Assembly (NCBI RefSeq): GCF_041261445.1
Contig: NZ_JBGCCU010000007.1
Location: 124,001-188,000, forward strand
From: Catenulispora sp. EB89
GTDB lineage: Bacteria > Actinomycetota > Actinomycetes > Streptomycetales > Catenulisporaceae
Direction of reading: 5' to 3'
Length of the DNA stretch: 64,000 nucleotides
Shown here one piece after another: positions 8,430-17,054 of the stretch (position 1 is the first letter of the stretch; each line of letters opens with the position of its first letter). The notes below the pieces were generated by a model. That model had not been told where the DNA came from. It saw only the letters and a program-made list of their open reading frames with translations, and searched no databases. Both the position numbers and the translations under genes were made by a program.

Positions 8430-9191
8430 ATGTCTACTCCTAAGACTGTCGTCGCCTTCCATGCCCACCCCGACGACGAGGTGCTGCTTACCGGCGGGAC
8501 GCTCGCGCGCCTCGCCGCCGAGGGGCACCGCACGGTCGTCGTCGTGGCCAGCGACGGCGCCATGGGCGACGCCACCGAGCCTGGCGCGCTGGTGCGGCTC
8601 GACGAGCTGCGGGCCAGTGCGCGGGTGCTCGGCGTGGCACGCGTGCACCACCTCGGCTACGCCGACAGCGGCCACGGCGCGATTCTCTACCCCGACCCTC
8701 CGGACCGGCCGCGGTTCATGCGCGCGCCGGTTGAGGAGGCGGCGCGGCGGTTGGCCGCCGTCATCGAGGAGGAGCGTGCCGATCTGCTCCTCAGCTACGA
8801 CGCCGCCGGGGGCTACGGGCATCGCGATCACGTGCGGGTGCACGAGGTCGGGGCGCGTGCCGCCGAGCTGACCGGCGTGCGCGTGCTGGAGGCGACGGTG
8901 CCGCGCGAGCCGGTGGTGCGGCTGGGCAAGGCGCTGCAGGCGGTGCGGGTTCTGCGGCGCTACGACTTCTCCGACGCCAGCTGGTTCGGCAGCCCGCGTG
9001 CGGCCATCACACACCGGTACGACGTGCGCCGGTACGCCGGGGTGAAGCAGGCAGCGCTCGCCGAGCACCGGACGCAGCTGGGGAAGGGGCGGGGCGGACT
9101 GTTCCACCGCATGTTGGTCCGGATGCCGACGCCGCTGTTCGCCGCGCTGCTCGGGCGCCGTGAGTGGTACGTCGAACCGCGGCGCGACTGA
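8430..9191 (+). CDS. PIG-L (LmbE) family deacetylase
   Basis: A 253-residue zinc-dependent N-deacetylase fold. The N-terminal AHPDDE zinc motif is at about residues 11-16. GYGHRDHVRVHE near residue 140 provides the third zinc ligand and catalytic residues. In actinomycetes such enzymes include MshB (mycothiol synthesis), mycothiol S-conjugate amidase and antibiotic-sugar deacetylases. This one is shorter than MshB, so the substrate is open. The start at 8430 has only a weak ribosome site but begins exactly where the family homology begins. Confidence 0.88.
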   Translation: MSTPKTVVAFHAHPDDEVLLTGGTLARLAAEGHRTVVVVASDGAMGDATEPGALVRLDELRASARVLGVARVHHLGYADSGHGAILYPDPPDRPRFMRAPVEEAARRLAAVIEEERADLLLSYDAAGGYGHRDHVRVHEVGARAAELTGVRVLEATVPREPVVRLGKALQAVRVLRRYDFSDASWFGSPRAAITHRYDVRRYAGVKQAALAEHRTQLGKGRGGLFHRMLVRMPTPLFAALLGRREWYVEPRRD

Positions 9192-9226
9192 GTGTTGTGT
9201 TTGCCTCTTCCTCCTTAAGGAGCCCC

Positions 9227-10093
9227 ATGTATCCCGGCCTCCCCGAACCGCCCCCGCCCGGCACCGCGATGCTCCCGCCCGGCGCGTTCGCCGGCGTCAC
9301 GGTCTTCATCACCGGCGGCGGCACGGGCCTGGGCCGCGCGATGGCGGCGGAGTTCGCCCGCTGCGGCGCCGCCGTCGCCATAGCCAGCCGCGACGCCGGG
9401 CACCGGGAGCGGGGCGTCGCGGAGGTGCGCTCGGCGGGCGGCGCGGCCATCGGCGTGCCCTGCGACGTGCGCGACCCGGCGGCCATCCGCGCGGCCTTCG
9501 ACGCCGCCGAGGAGGCGCTCGGACCGGTGACGGTGCTGGTCAACAACGCCGCCGCCAACTTCCCCATCGCCGCCGCAGACTTGTCGCCGAACGGCTGGCG
9601 CGCCGTGACGGACATCGTCCTGGACGGCACCTTCCTGTGCTCCCAGGAACTCCACCGCCGCTGCACAACCCGCCAAAGCCCCGGCGCCATCCTCAACATC
9701 CTGGCAACCCAGGCCCTCACCGGCGGCCCCGGCATGTCCCACGCCGCCGCGGCCAAAGCCGCCGTCGGCAACCTGACGAAGTCCCTGGCCGTCGAATGGG
9801 CCCCCGACGGCATCCGCGTGAACGCCCTGGCCCCCGGCCTGTTCCCGCACGAGGACATGCGCGAGGACCTGAAGGCCCTCCGCCCCTCGCCCGACACCGA
9901 CGCCACCCGCCAACCAGCCCTCCGCACCGGCCGCCGCCACGAACTCGGCTGGGCCGCGACCTACCTGTGCTCCCCCTACGCAGCCTTCCTCACCGGGCAC
10001 ACCCTGGTCATCGACGGCGGCAACCACCTGCGGCGCGACTTCGTGATGCCGCCGCACACACCGATCCGGGAGCAGCTGCCGCCGCGTGGGTAG
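9227..10093 (+). CDS. SDR oxidoreductase, 2,4-dienoyl-CoA reductase-like
   Basis: A 288-residue Rossmann enzyme with the cofactor motif GGGTGLGRA (about residues 31-39) and the NNAAANF segment of the DECR subfamily. The usual YxxxK is replaced by SHAAAAKAAV: the Lys remains but the Tyr does not, as in 2,4-dienoyl-CoA reductases, where the tyrosine sits elsewhere. Likely an NADPH-dependent reductase of unsaturated acyl-CoA, fitting the nearby enoyl-CoA hydratase. AAGGAG lies 4 bases before ATG 9227. The C-terminus (EQLPPRG) is extended beyond the common IDGG end. Confidence 0.83.
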   Translation: MYPGLPEPPPPGTAMLPPGAFAGVTVFITGGGTGLGRAMAAEFARCGAAVAIASRDAGHRERGVAEVRSAGGAAIGVPCDVRDPAAIRAAFDAAEEALGPVTVLVNNAAANFPIAAADLSPNGWRAVTDIVLDGTFLCSQELHRRCTTRQSPGAILNILATQALTGGPGMSHAAAAKAAVGNLTKSLAVEWAPDGIRVNALAPGLFPHEDMREDLKALRPSPDTDATRQPALRTGRRHELGWAATYLCSPYAAFLTGHTLVIDGGNHLRRDFVMPPHTPIREQLPPRG

Positions 10094-10367
10094 CGGTTCG
10101 CACCGCAGACTTCGACCTTGCCGCCCGCGTGCCCCGCCGCTTGCCGGTTCACTGCGCCGAGTGCGATCGGCCCGGCCAAGGCTCTCGCGGCGGCATGCCT
10201 GCTCCGGCGCACCGCGTATCCCCGCCTACCGTGCGCGACGCCGGCCCTGCCGCACCCTTGTGTCAGCCGTGCTTCGCCGCCCTGCTCGTCGCATTCTTGG
10301 CTAGCGCCGCGCTGGCCCCCGCCTCACCCACCGCGCGCCCGGCCACCCCGGCCGGTAAGTTGCGCAT
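10094..10367. other. Intergenic stretch with no recognised feature
   Basis: 274 bases between the reductase and the uracil-DNA glycosylase. I see no supported gene, RNA or clear terminator. Open frames here are out of phase with normal codon use. Confidence 0.5.
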
Positions 10368-11099
10368 GTGCAACCGAGCGAGCAGGCACCGGCCGCCCCG
10401 AACCTCGCCGTCCTCGACCGCGAGCTGTGCGACTGCCGGGCGTGTCCGCGGCTGGTCGCGTGGCGGGAGGAAGTCGGGCGGGTCAAGCGCAAGTCCTTCG
10501 CCGACGAGACGTACTGGGCGCGTCCCATTCCCGGCTTCGGGCCGGCGGATGCGCGGCTGCTCATCGTCGGGCTCGCGCCGGCGGCGCATGGCGGTAACCG
10601 GACTGGTCGCATGTTCACCGGCGATCGGTCCGGCGACATCCTCGTCGAGGCGCTGCATGCCCTCGGCCTGGCGAGCCAGCCGACCTCGGTTGCCGCCGAC
10701 GACGGCCTGGAGCTGCGCGGCGTCCGCTTCACCGCCCCGGTGCACTGCGCGCCGCCCGACAACAAGCCCACGCCCGGCGAGCGCGACACGTGCCGGCCGT
10801 GGCTGGTGCGCGAGTTGGAGCTCATGCGGCCGAGTGTGCGGGCGATGGTGGTGCTCGGCGCGTTCGGCTGGCAGGCGCTGTTCCCGGCCATCGCCGCCGC
10901 CGGCTCCTGGACGGTCCCGAAGCCCCGCCCCGCCTTCGGGCACGCCACCCGCGTCGAGCTCGGCGCGGCCGACGGCGGCGCCGGCCTGGCGATCCACGGC
11001 TGCTACCACGTCAGCCAGCAGAACACCTTCACCGGACGCCTCACCCCGCAGATGCTGCGCGACGTGATCGGGGCCGCGGCCGCGGAGGCGGGTCTATAG
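10368..11099 (+). CDS. Uracil-DNA glycosylase, family 5 (UdgB-like)
   Basis: A 243-residue glycosylase with the family-5 signature motif GLAPAAHGGNRTGRMFTGD (about residues 68-86), which lacks the catalytic Asp/Asn of family 1, and the C-terminal DNA-intercalation motif HVSQQNTFTGRLT. CDCRACP near the N-terminus plus two later cysteines fit the [4Fe-4S] cluster of families 4 and 5. The enzyme removes uracil, and in characterised members hypoxanthine, from DNA in base-excision repair. GTG 10368 is the start that includes the first Cys pair. It is convergent with the GH76 gene, 26 bases away. Confidence 0.9.
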   Translation: MQPSEQAPAAPNLAVLDRELCDCRACPRLVAWREEVGRVKRKSFADETYWARPIPGFGPADARLLIVGLAPAAHGGNRTGRMFTGDRSGDILVEALHALGLASQPTSVAADDGLELRGVRFTAPVHCAPPDNKPTPGERDTCRPWLVRELELMRPSVRAMVVLGAFGWQALFPAIAAAGSWTVPKPRPAFGHATRVELGAADGGAGLAIHGCYHVSQQNTFTGRLTPQMLRDVIGAAAAEAGL

Positions 11100-11125
11100 C
11101 AAGGGCTACCGGGACCGCCAGCCGA

Positions 11126-12970
11126 TCAAGGCGCCGCGTCCAAAGCCTCCAACCCGCTGGCCTGCGTCCGCCAATCGCTCACATTCGGGTTCGAACCCGA
11201 CCCCTGCCCCGACCACCGCTCCCCGATCCGGTTCAGCGAGTCACGGTCCGAAGCCCACAGCGAACCCGTCTGAGCCTGAATGAACGAGCTGTAAGCACCC
11301 CCGACCGAGCCGTCCCCGTTCAGCTGCCCCAGGAACCGCATGAAGATCCCCTTGAACTGCTTCTGATTGTCATCGCACGTCGCGGTCAGCGCATCGCACG
11401 ACTCCGTGAGCAGCCCGTTCGACACCAGTGTCGGCGAGTTCACCGCCGAATCCGCCAGATACCGCGCCTCGCTCAGATCGCCGCCATCGCCGGTGGCCCG
11501 GTACATCTCCTGCGCCGCCCCGATAGCCAGCCCCTGGTTGTACGTCCAGACCGTCTGCCCGTTGTTCGTGCACGAACTCGTCAGCCCGTCGTTAACCAGT
11601 CCCGACCCGTTGATCAGCCCGCTGGACCGGAACCAGTTCCACGCCGTCGTCGCCTGCGCCAACCAGGCCGTGTCGCCCGGAATCCGGTTGTGCAGCGCGG
11701 CCGTCAGGTCCACATACAGCGCGTTCGTCACCGAGTTCTTATACGTCTTCTGCGTGTTCCACCAGACGCCGCCCCCGCAGCTGCTCGTGTCCCACAGGGA
11801 ACTGACATAGTTCATGATGGTGACGGCCTCGTTGAGATACGTCTGGTTCCCCGTCAGGTCGTAAGCGTCGATCCAGGCCAATGCCCACCATTCGGTGTCG
11901 TCCGTGGCCTGGCTGATGAAGTCGCCCTGGATGGCGTCCGAACTCCGCGCCCCGGCCGGGAACGCCACCTTGTTGACCTGGAACGTCCGATCGACGATCC
12001 ACTGGTACGACGTGTCCCCCGAAGCCCGCATGTAGTCGATCACCGACGTCAGCGCCACCGCCGAATTCCACCAGCTCGACGGCCACCACGCGGTGTACGG
12101 ATCGTACGACCACATCAGCGCGTCGGCGGCGGCTCGCGTCGGCACGGCATCGGCGCGCGCCCACGACGTACAGCTCCCGTTCTGCCCGGTCACCGCACGC
12201 CCGCAGGCCCGCACCGCGCCGCCGTACAGCTTGCCGAGCGGATCGTCGATGTTGATCTCAGCAGTCTGAGTCCCCGTCGCACCGGACGGCGTGCTCACCC
12301 GCCCCTCGCTCGACCCGTCCGGCCACGTCGCCCCGCCGTCCCACGACCGGTCCATCCAGACCTCGTCCCCGGCCGCGCCGCCGGAGATCGACGCCCACGC
12401 CATGCCGCCGGAGTCGACGTGCAGCGCGATGTCGCGGCCGGCCAGCGTGGTGTCCGGCACCGGCGAGGTGTTCCCGGTCGAGCCGCCCGAGCCGGCGCCG
12501 TCACACTGTGCCGCGCACACCTGCAGGTGAACCCAGGCGGTGCACACCACGCCGTTCGCGTCACCGCAGGCCCGCACCACCGCGCGCCGGTGGTTCGACG
12601 GGTCGGCCATGTTGTACATCAGGGTTCGAGTACCGGTCCACGTGCTCGGGATCCACGCCTTCCCCAGCAGGCCGTCCCAGCTGCTGCCGGCGTCCCAGGA
12701 CCGGTCGATCCAGACCGAGTCGTTGAGCTGGCCGTCGTCGATGCTGGCCCAGGCTATCCCGTCGACGTCGTCCACGTGCAGCTCGACCACGCGGCCGTTC
12801 ACGTACACGTTCGGAGTCGGGAACGTCTCCTGCTGGGCCAGCGACGGATCGCGGGTGTCGCAGTACAGCGCGCACACGGTGGTCGCCGCGCCGGCCCGCG
12901 TCGGTGTCCCGAGCAGCAGCGGAGCCATCGCCGTGACCAGGGCCGTGATGAGAATCAGGATCCTGCGCAT
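11126..12970 (-). CDS. Secreted GH76 alpha-1,6-mannanase-like protein with duplicated N-terminal module
   Basis: A 614-residue protein. A signal peptide (about 1-30) is followed by two related Cys-containing modules of roughly 115 residues (first around CALYCD, second around CAAQCD, each with a WMDRSW/WIDRSW segment), then a GH76 (alpha/alpha)6-barrel domain. The GH76 catalytic Asp pair is DDTEWWALAWIDAYDLTG (Asp357-Asp358). GH76 enzymes cut alpha-1,6-mannan, for example in yeast walls. The duplicated modules may bind carbohydrate, which is inference. ATG 12970 has AGGAGG 7 bases upstream. It lies 53 bases downstream of the GH64 gene on the same strand, probably in one operon. Confidence 0.88.
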   Translation of the reverse strand: MRRILILITALVTAMAPLLLGTPTRAGAATTVCALYCDTRDPSLAQQETFPTPNVYVNGRVVELHVDDVDGIAWASIDDGQLNDSVWIDRSWDAGSSWDGLLGKAWIPSTWTGTRTLMYNMADPSNHRRAVVRACGDANGVVCTAWVHLQVCAAQCDGAGSGGSTGNTSPVPDTTLAGRDIALHVDSGGMAWASISGGAAGDEVWMDRSWDGGATWPDGSSEGRVSTPSGATGTQTAEINIDDPLGKLYGGAVRACGRAVTGQNGSCTSWARADAVPTRAAADALMWSYDPYTAWWPSSWWNSAVALTSVIDYMRASGDTSYQWIVDRTFQVNKVAFPAGARSSDAIQGDFISQATDDTEWWALAWIDAYDLTGNQTYLNEAVTIMNYVSSLWDTSSCGGGVWWNTQKTYKNSVTNALYVDLTAALHNRIPGDTAWLAQATTAWNWFRSSGLINGSGLVNDGLTSSCTNNGQTVWTYNQGLAIGAAQEMYRATGDGGDLSEARYLADSAVNSPTLVSNGLLTESCDALTATCDDNQKQFKGIFMRFLGQLNGDGSVGGAYSSFIQAQTGSLWASDRDSLNRIGERWSGQGSGSNPNVSDWRTQASGLEALDAAP

Positions 12971-13023
12971 GCCGGGCACCTCCTGGGACGCCGGACTGGA
13001 ACGGGGACGTGCGGAGACGGGAA

Positions 13024-14727
13024 TCAGGACTGCGCGAAGGTGAACCAGTGCACGTTCACGAAGTCGGCCGGCTGCCCGCTGGAGAACACCAGGTAGACCG
13101 TGTGCACGCCGGTGACCCTGCCGATGTTGGCCGGCACCGTCTCCCACGACTGCCACCCACCGGTGTTCCCGAGGGCGAAGCTGCCGATCGGCGCGGCCGT
13201 CGGGCTGTCCAGCGCCACCTGAACCAGGCCACTGACACCGGACGCGGCACCGGAGGCGACCCGCGCCTTGAACTGCGTCGCGCCGGCGCTGCCGAAGTCG
13301 ACGTTCGAGTACGCGAGCCAGTCGCCGTTCGCGATCCAGCCGACGTCCTGGCCGCCGCCGGAGTCCGACGTGGCCTCGTTCTGCGTGCCGTTGTGCGAGT
13401 TGTAGCTCACGGCCTGGATCGTCGAGTACGCGCTGACGCTGCCGCCGCCCCCGCCGCTGGAGGGGCTGGAGGAGCTGGAGCTCTGGCTCGGCCCGCCGCC
13501 GCCCGGCCCGGTCGCGGTGCCGCCGCCGACTGCCACCGTCAGCAGCGTCGGGTTGCCGTCGGACACCGCGCCGGACTGGTCGGTGCCGCCGTTCGGGGCG
13601 ACGTCGTCGTACGGGAAGCCGTAGCCGCGGCCGTCCAGGCTGGCCGCGTGCGCGATCCGCGAGTAGTGGTTGGTGATCGCGTTCCGGTAGTAGTTCGCCG
13701 GGTTCTCGCCGTCGGGCTGGTTGGCGTCGATCAGCAGGGTGCTGCGATTGAACGCGGCGCTGATCCGCGCGATCAGCGTGCCGAACTCGCCGGCGGCGTT
13801 GGCGAACGGGCCGGTGCTGCAGCTGAAGATGTCGGCGGCCGAGGGCTGGGAGAAGCTGCCCACGCCGGGGAAGTTCAGCTGCCCGCCGGAGACCTGGCCG
13901 GTCACGGTGCCCCAGGAGGCCTGGGTGTCGATGGTCAGGGTCTGGTTCGAGTACTGCGACCACACCTGGTTCACGTAGGGCTGGTAGTACCCGGAGAACA
14001 GCGAGCTGTTGATGACGATCCCGTTGTTCGGGCTCAGCGCGCGCAGGTTGGCCCCGCCGGAGGTGACGACCAGCTGGTCCCAGCCGGCGCCGTCGGAGGC
14101 GTGCTGCGCTTTCAGGCCGGAGCAGACGGTGTCCAGGCCGTTGGCCGGCAGGCCGGCGGCGGTCTGCGTGCCGCCGGAGCCGTTGGTCAGGGTCAGCGAG
14201 ATCGGCAGCGAGACGAAGTCGACGAAGCTGATGTTGGCGTACATCTGCGCGTCGTTGTAGGTGAACTCGCAGAAGTCCCACATGATGTTGATGTTGGGGT
14301 CCGACTGGTTGCTCACCGACGGCTCGACCAGGCCGGGGCCCGGGTTCAGCAGGAAGGTCAGCGGGGCGCCGACGGAGAACCAGATCCGGCCGCCGGCGAT
14401 ATGCGGGATGGTGATCGTGGTGGCGCTGCCCGGCGCGCCGAGGGCGATCGCGCAGTTGGCGCCAAGCGGGCTGCCGGGGGAGCCGGGCGAGGACGGGTAG
14501 TAGACCGTGTGCCCGTCGGACTCCAACAGCATCAGGGCATTGTTGTTGTCGATCGCCTGGCCGGTGACGTAGGCGTAGACCTGGTTCGAGGTCGTGGTGT
14601 TCTGCAGGGCGATCTGCAGCGTGGGGGTGGTCGCCGAGGCCCGGAAGGCCAGTGCGCCGGTACCCAGACCGAGCGCGGCGCCGCCGATCGCGGCGGCGGA
14701 GGACAGCAGCTTTCTGCGATTCATCAT
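13024..14727 (-). CDS. Secreted GH64 endo-beta-1,3-glucanase with CBM6
   Basis: A 567-residue enzyme. A Tat-type signal peptide (MMNRRKLLSS, then a hydrophobic core ending ASA) is followed by a GH64 domain to about residue 420, a Ser/Gly linker and a C-terminal CBM6-like domain (QDVGWIANGDWLAYSNVDF). In GH64, catalysis uses one Glu and one Asp 16 residues apart. Here Glu154 (FCEFTYN) and Asp170 (VDFVSLP) match that spacing. It should release short oligosaccharides such as laminaripentaose from beta-1,3-glucan. ATG 14727 follows GAGGAG at 6 bases. It is the first gene of an operon with GH76, under the 14.8 kb regulatory region. Confidence 0.93.
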   Translation of the reverse strand: MMNRRKLLSSAAAIGGAALGLGTGALAFRASATTPTLQIALQNTTTSNQVYAYVTGQAIDNNNALMLLESDGHTVYYPSSPGSPGSPLGANCAIALGAPGSATTITIPHIAGGRIWFSVGAPLTFLLNPGPGLVEPSVSNQSDPNINIMWDFCEFTYNDAQMYANISFVDFVSLPISLTLTNGSGGTQTAAGLPANGLDTVCSGLKAQHASDGAGWDQLVVTSGGANLRALSPNNGIVINSSLFSGYYQPYVNQVWSQYSNQTLTIDTQASWGTVTGQVSGGQLNFPGVGSFSQPSAADIFSCSTGPFANAAGEFGTLIARISAAFNRSTLLIDANQPDGENPANYYRNAITNHYSRIAHAASLDGRGYGFPYDDVAPNGGTDQSGAVSDGNPTLLTVAVGGGTATGPGGGGPSQSSSSSSPSSGGGGGSVSAYSTIQAVSYNSHNGTQNEATSDSGGGQDVGWIANGDWLAYSNVDFGSAGATQFKARVASGAASGVSGLVQVALDSPTAAPIGSFALGNTGGWQSWETVPANIGRVTGVHTVYLVFSSGQPADFVNVHWFTFAQS

Positions 14728-15055
14728 GAGGCGCTCCTCGGGAGCGGTGTGCACCGATTGTGGGGGAGGTGCGTGTGTGGGGGTGTGGGGGGCGAGCCGG
14801 AAACGTTTACGAAACGCGGGTCGCCTCAGAGTATGGAAACCCGGCAGTCTTGCGTCAATGTCCCGGGACCCCATGGATTCGTAAAGATCGAACATCGATC
14901 TGCAAAACAGAGCACTTATTGACGGAAAGCAACGCCCGCCGTACCGTGCCGTTCGGACGCTTACCCACACCCTCGGGGTGTCCAGCCGCGCGTGCCGTCG
15001 ACCGGCCGCGTGGTTGTAAGGCTACGTGTATCCCCGTCCCCAGGGAGCATCGCCC
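14728..15055. promoter_or_regulatory. Divergent promoter region between GH64 and GH54 genes
   Basis: 328 bases without a gene. It contains a LacI-like site CGTTTACGAAACG (14804-14816) next to the palindrome AAACGTTT (14801-14808). It also holds TCTTGCGTCA (14848-14857), which recurs before the GH87 operon at 54.8 kb, and the 6-5-6 palindrome AGATCG-AACAT-CGATCT (14885-14901). Promoters for both directions must lie here, but I cannot place them firmly. Confidence 0.55.
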
Positions 15056-16939
15056 ATGCGTTCATCTCCACCTGCCCGCCCCGCCGACCGGGGCGCCGTG
15101 CCGCACGCGCGCCTCTGGCACCGCCTCGCGATGTCGATCGGCGCGGTCGTGCTCCTCATCCTCGGCGTCCTCACCACCGGCCCCGGCGCCGCCCGGGCCG
15201 CGGGTTCGCAAGAACCCTGCGACATCTACGCCTCCGCGGGAACCCCGTGCGTGGCCGCGCACAGCACGGTCCGGGCGCTCTACGCGTCCTACAACGGGCC
15301 GCTCTACCAGGTCCGGCGCGCCTCCGACGGCGCCACCATGGACGTCGGCCTGACCTCGGCCGGCGGCTATGCGAACGCTGATTCGCAGGACGTCTTCTGC
15401 GTGCAGACCGCCTGCACGATCAACAAGGTCTACGACCAGTCGCCGCAGCACAACGACCTCACCATCGAGGGCGGCGGCGGCGCGGCACCGAATCCGGACG
15501 TCGCGGCGAACGCCAACGCCGCGCACATCCTCGTCAACGGCTCCAAGGCCTACGGCCTGTACGTCGGGCCCGGCGTCGGCTACCGGGACGACAACACCAG
15601 GGCGGTACCCGTCGGCGGCCAACCTCAGGGCGCGTACATGGTCGCCAGCGGCACGCACGTCAACAACGGCTGTTGCTTCGACTACGGCAACGCCGAGACC
15701 AACAACCAGGACACCGGCAACGGCCACATGGAGTCGGTCTACATAGGCACCGGATGCGGGCAGAGCCCATGCGCCGGCAGCGGTCCGTGGGTTCAGGGCG
15801 ACCTGGAGAACGGGCTCTACACCGGTGCGGGCAGCAACCTCGGGAACACCGGCAACAACAGCGAGTTCGTCACCGGGATGGTGAAGAGCAACAACCAGTC
15901 GACGTTCGAGGTCGAGGGCGGGAACTCGCAATCCGGCGGGCTGAGCATCTGGTACAACGGCTCACTGCCACCGAACGGCTACACGCCGATGTCGCTGGAA
16001 GGCGCGATCGTCCTCGGCACCGGCGGGGACAACAGCAACAGCGACATGGGGACCTTCTTCGAAGGCGTGATGACCGCCGGCGTGCCCAGCGACGCCGCCG
16101 ACGCCGCCGTCCAGGCCAACATCGTCGCGCAGAACTACAGCGGCAACAGCGGCGGCAGCCCGCAGTCCTCCGGCGGCACCATCACCCTGACCGGCGGCCA
16201 GTGTGTGGACGTCCTCGGCGACGACTCCGGCCGCGACCTGACCCAGGTCAACCTCTGGAGCTGCCAGCCGAACGCCATCGACCAGCACTGGACGCACAAC
16301 TCCGACGGCTCGCTGGAGACCCTGGGGCGCTGCCTGGACATCGACGGCGACGGCACCGCGGTCGGCACCAAGGTGGAGCTGTGGGACTGTAACGGCGTCG
16401 GCGGCCAGAAATGGATCCAGCAGAGCAACGGCTCGCTGCTGAACCCGCAGTCAGGGCTCTGCCTCGACGACCCGAGCGGCAACACCTCCAACGGCACCCA
16501 GCTGCAGATCTACACCTGCAACAACACCACCGCGCAGCAGTTCTCGGTCAACGGCGGCGGCACCGTCAACGGCCCCGGCAACCAGTGCGTGGACGTGGCC
16601 GGCGACGACAACGGCGGCAACCTCACGCACGTCCAGCTGTGGGACTGCCAGCCCTACGCCGCCGACCAGCACTGGTACCACAACGCGAACGGCTCGCTGG
16701 AGACCCTGGGCCGCTGCCTGGACATCGACGGCAACGGCACTGCGGTCGGCACGAAGGTCGAGCTGTACGACTGCAACGGCGTCGGCGGCCAGGTCTGGCA
16801 GTCGCGGTCCGACGGCTCGCTGTTCAACCCGCAGTCGGGCCTGTGCCTCGACGACCCGAGCGACAACACCGCGAGCGGGACGCAGTTGCAGATCTACACC
16901 TGTAACCAGTCCGCGGCGCAGAAGTTCTCACTTGAGTAG
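15056..16939 (+). CDS. Secreted GH54 alpha-L-arabinofuranosidase with two ricin-type (CBM13) domains
   Basis: A 627-residue protein. An N-terminal hydrophobic export signal ends near ARAAG. It is followed by a GH54 catalytic domain (PCDIYASAGTPCVAAHS at its start) and two beta-trefoil ricin repeats from about residue 375, each with QCVD, CLDIDG and QxW motifs. The fungal GH54 hallmark of neighbouring cysteines is present (Cys206-Cys207 in NNGCCFDYGN). The presumed nucleophile is Glu251 in GDLENGLY, 44 residues later as in the fungal enzyme. The presumed acid/base is Asp325 in GGDNSN. Fungal GH54 enzymes carry CBM42, so the CBM13 tail is a different fusion. The start has AGGGAG 8 bases upstream. 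Confidence 0.92.
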   Translation: MRSSPPARPADRGAVPHARLWHRLAMSIGAVVLLILGVLTTGPGAARAAGSQEPCDIYASAGTPCVAAHSTVRALYASYNGPLYQVRRASDGATMDVGLTSAGGYANADSQDVFCVQTACTINKVYDQSPQHNDLTIEGGGGAAPNPDVAANANAAHILVNGSKAYGLYVGPGVGYRDDNTRAVPVGGQPQGAYMVASGTHVNNGCCFDYGNAETNNQDTGNGHMESVYIGTGCGQSPCAGSGPWVQGDLENGLYTGAGSNLGNTGNNSEFVTGMVKSNNQSTFEVEGGNSQSGGLSIWYNGSLPPNGYTPMSLEGAIVLGTGGDNSNSDMGTFFEGVMTAGVPSDAADAAVQANIVAQNYSGNSGGSPQSSGGTITLTGGQCVDVLGDDSGRDLTQVNLWSCQPNAIDQHWTHNSDGSLETLGRCLDIDGDGTAVGTKVELWDCNGVGGQKWIQQSNGSLLNPQSGLCLDDPSGNTSNGTQLQIYTCNNTTAQQFSVNGGGTVNGPGNQCVDVAGDDNGGNLTHVQLWDCQPYAADQHWYHNANGSLETLGRCLDIDGNGTAVGTKVELYDCNGVGGQVWQSRSDGSLFNPQSGLCLDDPSDNTASGTQLQIYTCNQSAAQKFSLE

Positions 16940-17001
16940 GAACTGTTTGAGGAGGAGCTAGAGGAACGCGAGCAGGCCTTTCGCGGTCGGCTCGGCACAC
17001 G

Positions 17002-17036
17002 CGGCGTGCTGTCAGGCGAGAGCTGACGGCACGCCG
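17002..17036 (+). terminator. Hairpin terminator of the GH54 gene
   Basis: A 14-bp stem (17002-17015 with 17023-17036, core GGCGTGC and GCACGCC, one G-U pair) with a 7-base loop, between the GH54 stop and the alpha/beta hydrolase start. No long T-run follows, as is common in actinomycetes. Confidence 0.65.
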
Positions 17037-17054
17037 TCGGTTATCGTCAACCAG

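Noticed and set aside
10094-10367. Possible small gene before the uracil-DNA glycosylase
   Set aside because: Short frames lack ribosome sites and normal third-position GC. No family is recognisable.
13024-14281. Upstream extension of the GH76 frame through the GH64 gene (1051 codons in all)
   Set aside because: The extension is out of frame with GH64, has no domain character, and the GH76 gene has its own signal peptide and AGGAGG site at 12970.
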